26,159 bases of DNA from Chara braunii (taxonomy: Eukaryota > Streptophyta > Charophyceae > Charales > Characeae), in assembly GCA_003427395.1 (NCBI GenBank), contig BFEA01000789.1, positions 55,416 to 81,574 on the forward strand. The letters run 5' to 3'. Below, in pieces: positions 20,107-26,159 of the stretch; positions within the stretch are counted from its first letter, which is position 1, and each line of letters opens with the position of its first letter. The notes below the pieces were generated by a model. That model saw nothing but the letters and a program-made list of their open reading frames with translations. It was not told the DNA's origin and made no database searches. The translations under genes were made by a program, and so were the position numbers.

Positions 20107-20650
20107 TTTTTTTTTTTTTTTTTTTGAACACCGGTCTGTATTTTCAATAGTCCATGGTTGTACCCACTGAATTAGGCTCTTGGGTGTCACCTCACAGGCT
20201 TGCTTGTCAACAACCTGCGAGTGTACGAACTGAGCTAGGCCCACGGGTGCTGGACCCACAAGGCCTGTTTTCCAACAGCCTGCGAGTGTACCAGCTGGGC
20301 TAGCGTAGGTGCTGAGCCCACAGGACTGTTTTTCAACAGCCTGCGGGTGTACCAACTGGGCTAGCGTAGGTGCTGAGGCCACAGGACTGTTTTTCAACAG
20401 CCTGTGCGTGTACCAACTGAGCTAGGCCCACGGGTGCTGGTCCCACAGGCCTGTTTTTCAACAGCCTGCGAGTGTACCACTACCAGTTGGGCTAGCGTAG
20501 GTGTTGAGCCCACAGGACTGTTTTTCAACAGCCTGCGGGTGTACCAACTGGGCTAGCGTAGGTGCTGAGCCCACAGGACTGTTCTTCAACAGCCTGCAGG
20601 TGTACCAACTGAGCTTAGCTAAGTGGCATTAGTCCCACAGAACCGTTTAC
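20107..20650 (-). repeat. Array of eight tRNA-like units with a 3' A19 tail
   Basis: Read on the minus strand, each unit contains TAGCTCAGTTGGTACAC or TAGCCCAGTTGGTACAC, which fits the tRNA D-arm / Pol III A box, followed by CGCAGGCTGTTGAAAAACAG resembling an anticodon arm and then CCTGTGGG-CAGCACC. Units begin about 61-67 bp apart (plus-strand landmarks 20157, 20221, 20286, 20347, 20408, 20472, 20539, 20600). The last unit in reading order differs: it runs on into GACTATTGAAAATACAGACC and GGTGTTCAAA, resembling an anticodon arm plus the start of a T arm, and ends in 19 A (T19 at 20107-20125 on plus). Units are shorter than a tRNA and lack a proper T arm, so they are tRNA-derived, not tRNA genes. 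Confidence 0.75.
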
Positions 20651-21484
20651 ACTCAAACCTCCCACAGCAAATCGTGATTGGCGGATGGTGCACCCGCAGG
20701 TGCTGGTCCCGCCACTCAGGTTTTTGCCTCTTCGTGGGCTAAGCACCCACCGCTTGCGTGCACGTTAAATTCCCTCGGACCATGCTTCATGACGACAGGA
20801 TGAGGATTTTTACCAGCATCCGCCGTCCGGAACACAGCCGGAACCCGAACAGGCCCGCAAAAAGAGGTACGTGCTGAATGTTCTCGACTGTCGTGAGGCC
20901 CGCCCGTGGGGGTTCTAATAGCTCCCTTCTCCAATGCTGGTTACTGCAGCCCATATTGGCACGCACCCCTTCGTTCAAGGACAACGAAGGCGGCGACAGA
21001 GTCGTCGTCCGGCCCCGTTCAGGTGCGAATGCACGACTCGCCTCCATCCGCTCAGCAATTTCAAGCACTCCTTGATGTTTCTTTTGAAGTTCTTTTCATC
21101 TTTCTTCGCGGTACTTCTTCGCTGTCGGTCCTGGACCCAGTTTCCGGCCTGGTCAACATACGGGTCCTTAAGAAAGGAGATTAAAATAAAATAAAATAAA
21201 AATAAAAATAAAAATAAATCAACAAAACAAAAATAGTAGAATTGAAGAGGACGAGGAAATGTCGCCGCCCTCTTGGTCTTGCCAGCCGGACCCTGGCCCG
21301 GGCCTGTTTGACAAAACCAAGCGGGATAGTCCCTTAAGACCCTTGACCAAGTTGACCCCTCAGTCTCCGTCGGTTGCGGTCCTTTGTTCCATCGCCGTTT
21401 GCCGATCTCAAACCCCAAACCTGTTGCTTGAAAGTCCAGTACCGTAGCTATTAGAACTAGGCCGAAGACTATGCTAGGTAGGCG
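20651..21484. other. Unassigned part of E1 with an (AAAAT)n tract
   Basis: An A-rich AAAAT/AAAAAT repeat lies at about 21183-21218. A short block, CTGGACCCAGTTTCCGGC (about 21130-21148), nearly repeats 7845-7862. Several overlapping frames around 20878-21194 are mutually exclusive and show no domain. Confidence 0.45.
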
Positions 21485-22126
21485 TGAACCTGCATATGAA
21501 TAGTCGTGGGACCGTGATTGGTCCTACCCGCACAGACCAGGCCTCTGCCTTGGCCTACCGGCCAACCTCCTGGCCGTCAAAAGATGTCGAGACGCCGCCC
21601 GCACCTAGGATCGTAACTATCTGGTGTCCTGGTCGCCAGACACACGACATGCTTTGCTGGACTCCCGACTTTCCCCCATCCTAGGTTTGCCAACCCGCGC
21701 CTTTCCATGTGTAGCCAAACACACTCTTCCTACGTGTGCGCAAGGTAAAGTTTTTATCCTTTTCGCGCGGTGTCCCCCCCCGAGGCGGAACTCGTTGCGA
21801 AGTAAAGCTGGTCTTTATAAAATAAAAAGAAAAATATAATCAACAGTAAAAACTACAAAAGGGAGAGTAACTGAACCCTATGGCTTCAGCGTCTTCCACC
21901 GGCCTGATATTGCCGATGACTAACGACTATCTCACCGTGCAATGCAGTAATGCGAGCCCCACACACTTTTTTATCTGGCCGTATTCGAGTCAGAGTCTCG
22001 CCAAGAGCGAGGTTGCCGAAGTGAGCGCCCTGACGGGTTTTACCTCATCAGCTCGTTTCGTCGGTCAAGGACGCACCCAGCGCGACCTTTAAAAAGAACT
22101 GCAAATACCCTTGTAAGGGTGTTTGC
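21485..22126. repeat. E1 right end, homologous to the E2 right end (24640-25087)
   Basis: Shared with E2 in order: a GTGGGACC...GGTCCTAC hairpin (21506-21527), AGGCCTCTGCCTTGGCCTAC, a CTCGC-CAAGA-GCGAG hairpin (about 22001-22016), and the terminal hairpin CAAATACCCTTGTAAGGGTG-TTTG. Between these the two copies are poorly alignable. No gene is present. Confidence 0.75.
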
Positions 22127-23007
22127 TAGGATAGTGCATCCCCCCCAGCCTCCCTGAGCGCTACTTAGGGATCCAAGTCTCTCTACAGGACGTACGCCCT
22201 AAACAAGACTCCATCTTACTCGCGAAAACAGAGGCCAGCCTACAAAGGTGTCACACAACCATCGGTCTTTCGCTGTTCGAGAGAGCTATGCTGATAACTT
22301 CAGTAGTCTTCTCCTAACTATGGTTTGCAACCGCTATCTTCTTTATATCCAAAACTACTGTAAAACGACTCACCACGGGGGCGGCCCGCTACCTCTGGAA
22401 GCCAAGGGCACAAGACAACCAAGGTCACATCACCAAATGCTCCTGGTCCAAAGTCACCACCTCGAAAGAGGACGAATGATTGGGCGTTATTAATCCAGAA
22501 AGACAAAACCTTGCACTACTCATGAAGTGACTCCTCAAAGCAGCAACTCAGGAAGAACGCAAAACCTGGCTGCGGGCACTGGAATACATCATGCAACAAG
22601 AATCCTCACTGAAAAGGAAAGAAGATGTATGGGCTTGCGTCTTCATGTCCTCCTTTGCACGAAGACAACCCCGCTCTCCGACAGTAAGGGCATATTGGAC
22701 GGCTTGACACGCATTACTACCGCCTCACCACAAGGAACCAGTCACAAAAGAGGAAGTAATGCGGCATCTGCTCTTTGACAACCCTATCTTAACGAACACA
22801 GAAGGAAAATCATTCACAACAACATCAACAGCGCGCAACTTTGGCAGAAGATGGGTGGAAAAAGGTATCGTTAGACTGGACTTGTGGGATGAAGACGCAG
22901 CTTATTGGATCTCTACACACAAGTTGAAGCGGACCCTAGGCAAATTTTGCCTAATTCAAGAGAGAAGGCAGCAACTGCTGCAGCAGCAACTGTTGGAGGT
23001 CATCCCG
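22127..23007 (+). pseudogene. LINE ORF2 thumb/connection region
   Basis: This is the continuation of the reverse-transcriptase ORF broken at 12776. A single frame with no indels runs from ERYLGIQVSL (22156) through IGLSLFERAMLI (22261), a TVKRLTTGAARYLWKP segment typical of the plant LINE thumb, LGVINPERQNLALLMK, and a C-terminal RRQQLLQQQLLEVIP ending at 23007. Stops interrupt it at 22315 (TAA), 22477, 22528 and 22705 (TGA). The sequence is well preserved otherwise. It ends exactly at the CCCG that borders E2 and resumes in frame at 25092 with TPQYWRELLQ. Confidence 0.9.
23004..23007. repeat. Target-site duplication of E2 (CCCG), left copy
   Basis: The same CCCG occurs at 25088-25091 directly after E2. 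Removing 23008-25091 joins ATC-CCG to ACA-CCG-CAA-TAT-TGG in one frame, which gives EVIPTPQYWR. Four bases alone could match by chance; the exact frame restoration makes it credible. Confidence 0.7.
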
Positions 23008-23009
23008 TA

Positions 23010-23565
23010 GTTGAGAGCATCGGCTCCCGCCTTTTTGCAAAGCGCGGGAACCCTCCCAGCCATGTCACATAGGAGTAAAATAAAACAAAAATAAGAGACA
23101 ACTCGGGAACGACGCAAAATAACTCTACGAGCCGCTGAGACGGTCGTGGTCACGTTGTCCCTTCGCCACTCTAGTCGGGTGCACCAGCTGTACATCACGC
23201 AGTCCCTTACGACACGGGGCACATCTTACCTTCCCTAAGGGGTTGTCACCACCCTTAGGGGCGTATCCTTACCGAGCTACTGACCCACATGCGAAAACTT
23301 TTAATGCAATCGTAGAGGTAGGTCAGTCGAGGGCGTTTGCTCGTTCACTGTAGTAAAGATACGCTTGGTTAACGCCATACGAACCCGAGCGTCGTCCGTT
23401 CCTTAGGGCGCTGATCTCCTAAGTACGAAGCAGACATTGGTCGACTAGGACGGTCTCCTTTTTCCCTTGCTACAACGTGCGCATGCACCTGACCATCCAT
23501 AGCGCCAGGTTCGGCGCAGTAACTAACTGCAGTCTGTTCACTAGATAAACAAGCGTAGTGACAAG
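23010..23565. repeat. E2 left end, homologous to the E1 left end
   Basis: It is co-linear with 12781-13260. It adds a strong hairpin, CCCTAAGGG...CCCTTAGGG, at about 23236-23263 around the conserved GTTGTCACCA, and another, GCGCCAGGTTCGGCGC, near 23501-23516. An A-rich insertion (23077-23097) is absent from E1. Confidence 0.85.
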
Positions 23566-23999
23566 GGAGCTACCAGGTTGGAGACTTACCTTTTGGCCGT
23601 TGTTGTCGTGAATCCAACCGGCCGCCAGGTAAGATCCCTCTCCCTCTCTCTCTCTTTCTCACACACATATGCCACCGTCCCTCGCACTAGAAACCACCCG
23701 AAGCACGTGCAGAGAAGTTCCTCGTAGCTCAAGTACAAGGTCTCATGGCCCACACCCGAATTTAGCCGCGCTAATGCGGCAAACTCGTTCGATTTTGCCC
23801 ATCCTATTGATGGGAGTTCCCTCTCTGCAGCCCGTTTTTCTGAAACGAACGGGCATAGAGAGGGAGCTATCACTCGTAAAAACGAAAAGAGAGTAATCTA
23901 AAACAAAAAAGAATTTTTAAAAAAAATATGAAGGAAAATAATCAGATGCGAATCTAGGTAAAGAAAAAAATAAATCAAAAAAGAAAAACGATCGTTTTC

Positions 24000-24055
24000 A
24001 GGTGCACTGGGGACTCAAAATGCCCCAGTCACTTCAAACTGCGCCACCTGTCACT
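24000..24055. repeat. Nested hairpin in E2
   Basis: Outer arms CAGGTG...CACCTG enclose inner arms ACTGGGG...CCCCAGT. It lies just upstream (plus strand) of the T26 tract. Role unknown. Confidence 0.7.
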
Positions 24056-24068
24056 TCGTTCGTAATTA

Positions 24069-24077
<9 letters not shown>

Positions 24078-24101
<24 letters not shown>

Positions 24102-24226
24102 TTGCCCCGTTGGCTTATGCCAACACCGTTGGCTTATGCCAACGGTCTTGTCCTGTTCGTGGAAACCCCACGAACTATTGAAATACAGACCCGAGTTCAA
24201 ATCCATGGGTTCAAGAATTTTTTTTT
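24078..24226. repeat. T26 tract and plus-strand tRNA-like 3' part, in a Pol III-type composite
   Basis: T26 at 24078-24103 reads as a 3' poly-A tail on the minus strand. Next come two direct copies of GTTGGCTTATGCCAAC, each self-complementary, and a hairpin GTTCGTGG-AAAC-CCCACGAAC (about 24157-24176). On the plus strand GAACTATTGAAATACAGACC then CGAGTTCAAATCC looks like a tRNA anticodon-arm-to-T-arm segment with a B-box-like GAGTTCAAATCC (24193-24204), followed by nine T (24218-24226), a possible Pol III terminator. The same TATTGAAA-TACAGACC motif closes the tRNA-like array in E1 in the opposite orientation. Confidence 0.6.
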
Positions 24227-24279
24227 GGACCATCTCTCAATTTATGTGTGTCATCCTTGCATAGTGGCCATGCTAATCT
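24227..24279 (-). pseudogene. U6 snRNA 3' half fragment, minus strand
   Basis: On the minus strand AGATTAGCATGGCC, then GCAAGGATGACACACATAAA and TTGAGAGATGGTCC, match the U6 3' two-thirds with a handful of substitutions, ending in nine A instead of the U tract. The 5' stem-loop and ACAGAGA box are missing: homology stops just upstream of AGATTAGC, where GC-rich sequence (GGCCGAGGTCGGCCGCGC, a hairpin) takes over. The truncated 5' end and A tail are typical of retroposed U6 copies or U6 chimeras. It is not functional. Confidence 0.85.
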
Positions 24280-24367
24280 GCGCGGCCGACCTCGGCCGTG
24301 CAATCTTTGTGATCGAACGGTCGAAATTGACCATGCCGACAAGAGCTAAAAAGGCCAGCTCCAAAAC

Positions 24368-24453
24368 GAGCTAGCCTAGTATCGCAGCATATCCAGTTCG
24401 ATCCTGGTGTCTCCCGGACATAAGTCCTGCACTTTAACCTATTGGGCTAGCTC
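24368..24453 (-). pseudogene. tRNA-like sequence (86 bp) closed by a 9-bp stem
   Basis: GAGCTAGCC and GGCTAGCTC at the two ends can pair like an acceptor stem. On the minus strand TAGCCCAATAGGTTA fits an A box, GGACTTATGTCC could be a shortened anticodon arm and CCAG-GATCGAA-CTGG a T arm. On the plus strand the same arm reads CCAG-TTCGATC-CTGG, with a canonical T loop and B box, so the palindromic arm leaves orientation less than certain. The minus-strand order resembles the E1 tRNA-like units. It lies upstream of the U6 fragment in that orientation, as the head of a SINE would. Confidence 0.55.
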
Positions 24454-24497
24454 CTATCACGACAGTGATAGGAGCAACTCTTCTATAAGAAGAGCTC
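24451..24497. repeat. Two adjacent perfect hairpins
   Basis: CTCCTATCAC-GACA-GTGATAGGAG (10-bp stem, 24451-24474) is followed at once by CTCTTCTATAAGAAGAG (7-bp stem, about 24478-24494). The first could act as a terminator- or cruciform-like structure. No function is assigned. Confidence 0.85.
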
Positions 24498-24516
24498 GAC
24501 CCTGGCCATCCCTCCT

Positions 24517-24616
24517 GCCTGAGGTCTTGCAGACCTTGCCTGCCTGTGGCCTTGCAGGCCTTGCCTGCCTGCGGTCCTGCAGACCTCGCCTGCTTGAGGC
24601 CTGACAAGGCTCGCTT
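24517..24616. repeat. 25-bp tandem repeat, four copies, palindromic core
   Basis: Starts at 24517, 24542, 24567 and 24592 are exactly 25 bp apart. The core in the first three copies is GGTCTTGCAGACC, GGCCTTGCAGGCC and GGTCCTGCAGACC. Each is an inverted repeat, and copy 2 changes both arms so that pairing is kept. The fourth copy is degraded (GGCCTGACAAGG). Confidence 0.9.
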
Positions 24617-24639
24617 GCTGACCCTGCCCGTCGGTTGCT

Positions 24640-25087
24640 GCGTGACCATGGCTTGATTGGTCACCTAACCGGGTAGGCCTCGACATTGGCCTATTGCCAC
24701 CCTTTTCTGTGGCCGGCTATCTATCGATAGTCTGAGCAACCTCCCATATTCAACACAACCCTGTGTTTAGCCTACTTAGGCCCTGAATCGTGCGACTTAG
24801 CAGCCGCGTGATATGTTTTTAGGTAGAGTAGGTCTAGCTTTAGCGTTCCTATGTTCGCGCACTTCTGCGGCTTCGACAAAGCAAAGCACTGCAAGTTATT
24901 GTCGCTACTCTCGGACACCACAAGCGACCGGACTAAAAATCAAAAACTTTTTATCTCTCAGTCAAAGGTTCGGCCTGAGTAAACTTATGGCAAACGTCAG
25001 TCTCATCAAGTCCTTCATTTCAACGAAAAGGTCAGACAGTGTCTGGCGTTTGAAATCCCCGACAAATACCCTTGTCAGGGTATTTGC
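24640..25087. repeat. E2 right end, homologous to the E1 right end
   Basis: Aligned landmarks are the hairpin GTGACCA...TGGTCAC (24642-24664), TAGGCCTCGACATTGGCCTA, a CTCAG...CTGAG stem (about 24958-24980), TCATCAAGTCC and the terminal CAAATACCC hairpin. 24813-25087 forms the 5' part of a longer open frame only because it happens to be open into the LINE; it is not coding in E1. Confidence 0.75.
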
Positions 25088-25091
25088 CCCG
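25088..25091. repeat. Target-site duplication of E2 (CCCG), right copy
   Basis: Matches 23004-23007; see the left copy for the frame argument. Confidence 0.7.
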
Positions 25092-26016
25092 ACACCGCAA
25101 TATTGGAGAGAGCTTCTTCAATCACACGCCCTAGTCGAAGGCGAATGGTACCGAGACGCGGCCAACCCTGACTCTACAGTGCTACGGATTACTGAACAAT
25201 TTGAGGAAGACACGTGGCTGGTTGAGAAATGGTCTCCCGCTCACACCATACCTCCCAGCAATTTGCTACAGCAGCAGGGTGTGACAACTCTCAATGCCAC
25301 ACGTGGTTAACCAGGGGTGTTATTTTCGACAAATTTTGCACCGAATTGCACTGAAACTGTGGGTCGAACTCTTATGCGCAAATTAAACGACCTTCCCTCC
25401 TTAGCAGCATCTCAGTTTAAACCGACACACAACTGTAGATGCTCCGATCACAGACAAACACCTCCGGACGCTTTGGGCTCAACTGCCAGTGCTACCCTCT
25501 TTAAAGCTATCCGGATTGTTGTGGCTGATATCGCACTCGTCTATACCATGTGCAGTCTGGCTGTTCGAGAGAGGTATGGACATAGAAACAAAATGGAGAC
25601 GTTGTGGAGGGCGACAGGAGGAAACCCTGCAGCATCTCTTCTGGTCCTGCCCAGCCTCACGTCGCATTTGGAGATGGTGGGAGTCTCACTGGTTTAGGTT
25701 CGTGGGCCCCATTCTCCCGTGGGACGAGGCCTGGACCCTGTATGGGATAATTCCTGACTCCAGATTTAAGCACAGGGGAAAAGGCTACGTCACTCAGGCA
25801 ATCCGCTCAGTGATTATTTGGATCATCTGGGAGGACAGAAACAAAATCCTCTTCAAACACGAATGGTCAAACGACATCACCTTGATCCAAGGGATCAAGG
25901 CTTGGCTAGAGACGATGATACATCTAGACTGGATCAGGAGAGCAGCAAGAGGGCATACGCCTAGAGGCTTCTTCTTCTTCTTCTTCTTCTTCTTCTTCTT
26001 CTTCTTCTTCTCCTAA
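25092..26016 (+). pseudogene. LINE ORF2 C-terminal region with zf-RVT-like domain
   Basis: This is the continuation of the frame ending at 23007. It begins TPQYWRELLQSHALVEGEWY, has a stop at 25308-25310, and continues in the same frame (GRTLMRKLNDLPSLAAS) before a frame change between about 25440 and 25490. The last 175 codons include CAVWLFERGMD, KWRRCGGRQEETLQHLFWSC and PASRRIWRWW. This is the Cys/His pattern (C-x-x-G...ETLQHLF-x-x-C) of the zf-RVT domain in plant LINEs, thought to help bind template RNA. A conserved tryptophan-rich stretch (SVIIWIIWEDRNK) follows. The reading ends in a run of 14 Phe encoded by (TTC)n. Confidence 0.93.
25968..26012. repeat. (CTT)n / (TTC)n trinucleotide repeat
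   Basis: About 15 uninterrupted units lie at the very end of ORF2, before TCC-TAA. It is probably an expansion within the last codons of the LINE ORF, and being a trinucleotide it does not change the frame. Confidence 0.95.
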
Positions 26017-26159
26017 GCTTGGTGTGGATCTGGACTTGTGTTTTTCATGAGATTAGGGGTTAGGCATGTTGCGATTCATCTTGTGACACTTTCGTGAAGT
26101 TTCCCCTTGGGTAGATGCTCCCAATCTTGAGTTTTCACTGTTGTAAGTGCTTGTACATG
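26017..26159 (+). other. Probable LINE 3' UTR, running out of the window
   Basis: Non-coding, T/G-rich sequence after the ORF2 stop, as expected for a LINE 3' UTR. No poly-A or tail repeat is reached before the window ends, so the element's 3' end and target duplication cannot be seen. Confidence 0.55.

Larger units (their letters stand above)
12778..22126. mobile_element. E1: about 9.35-kb noncoding insertion in the LINE
   Basis: The insertion separates LINE reading GMKR (left) from ERYLGIQVSL (right), parts of ORF2 that should be adjacent. Its first ~480 bp match the start of E2 and its last ~640 bp match the end of E2, in the same orientation, defining one family. Both ends carry hairpins: 12792-12810 (GGTCCCC-TCT-GGGGGAACC) and 22101-22126 (GCAAATACCCTT-GT-AAGGGTGTTTGC). 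I found no terminal direct repeats (LTRs), no terminal inverted repeats, and no credible protein. Three satellite-type arrays and an assembly gap lie inside. The exact ends and target duplication were not resolved; a GCT shared by both flanks is possible. Confidence 0.75.
23008..25087. mobile_element. E2: 2,080-bp noncoding insertion, same family as E1
   Basis: It starts TAGTTGAGAGCATCGG and ends CAGGGTATTTGC, flanked by CCCG. Near each end is a hairpin: 23022-23052 (GGCTCCCGC...GCGGGAACC) and 25063-25087 (CAAATACCCT-TGTC-AGGGTATTTG plus C). Neither TG...CA LTR ends with duplicate termini nor terminal inverted repeats are visible. Helitron-like features (3' hairpin) are present, but a CTRR end is not, and Helitrons do not make target duplications. 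It has no coding capacity. The interior (23570-24640) holds a short CT tract (23638-23660), A-rich runs (23900-23990), the tRNA/U6 composite and a 25-bp repeat. The class is unknown. Confidence 0.8.
8990..26159 (+). mobile_element. Decayed LINE (non-LTR retrotransposon), split in three by two insertions
   Basis: Three plus-strand pieces form one element in order: 5' leader, ORF1 and reverse transcriptase (to about 12776), thumb/connection (22127-23007), and C-terminal region plus 3' UTR (25092 to the window end). The order of domains matches plant L1-like elements. The middle and last pieces rejoin in frame when the intervening insertion is removed. Inactivation is clear: stops in every piece, at least three frameshifts, a changed catalytic motif and no recognisable endonuclease domain. 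The 3' end lies beyond the window, and the 5' boundary given here is approximate. Confidence 0.9.

Noticed and set aside
12778-22126. E1 as a complete LTR retrotransposon
   Set aside because: The sequence near the left end does not recur near the right end, there is no convincing primer-binding site next to a repeat, and no gag/pol frame. A giant solo LTR cannot be fully excluded.
23008-25087. E2 as a Helitron because of its 3' hairpin
   Set aside because: There is no CTRR end or 5' TC, and a 4-bp flanking duplication is visible, which Helitrons do not make.

Overview
The window looks like an intergenic, repeat-filled stretch of a nuclear genome from the green-plant lineage. The evidence is a plant-type non-LTR retrotransposon (zinc-knuckle ORF1, reverse transcriptase, and a C-terminal zf-RVT-like domain), plant/metazoan-type U6 snRNA fragments, tRNA-derived repeats, dinucleotide microsatellites and an assembly gap. 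I cannot name the species. A streptophyte alga or bryophyte-like genome is a guess. I see no intact protein-coding host gene.

Layout. 1-8760 is a patchwork of repeats: diverged pyrimidine-rich repeats (1-745), a compound microsatellite (816-935), three neighbouring foldback (hairpin) elements with U6 snRNA fragments between and inside them (1170-2140), a 63-bp direct repeat (2175-2335), a 260-bp unit present once at 3428-3643 and as 2.7 tandem copies at 6941-7640, an AT-rich foldback (5783-5957), and a 409-bp MITE with 26-bp terminal inverted repeats (7976-8384).

8990-26159 is one decayed LINE split into three co-linear pieces. ORF1 and the reverse transcriptase lie at 9082-12776, the thumb/connection region at 22127-23007, and the zf-RVT end at 25092-26016. 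Two insertions split it. E1 is about 9.35 kb (12778-22126) and E2 is 2,080 bp (23008-25087). E2 is flanked by a 4-bp duplication (CCCG), and removing it rejoins the LINE frame exactly. E1 and E2 are the same family: they share left and right ends, in the same order and orientation. They have no terminal direct or inverted repeats that I can find and no coding capacity, but they carry hairpins at matching positions whose stems differ in sequence between copies while still pairing.

Inside E1 lie several satellite arrays: a 122-bp triplicate, a 66-bp array containing a run of Ns, a 34/41-bp alternating array with a built-in hairpin, and an 8-copy array of tRNA-like units on the minus strand ending in a poly-A tract. 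Inside E2 lies a compact Pol III-type composite: tRNA-like sequence, a U6 3' fragment, a second tRNA-like piece and an A26 tail.

The main story is layered transposition: LINE, then E1/E2, then small-RNA-derived sequence within E1/E2. The E1/E2 family is the best candidate here for something undescribed.
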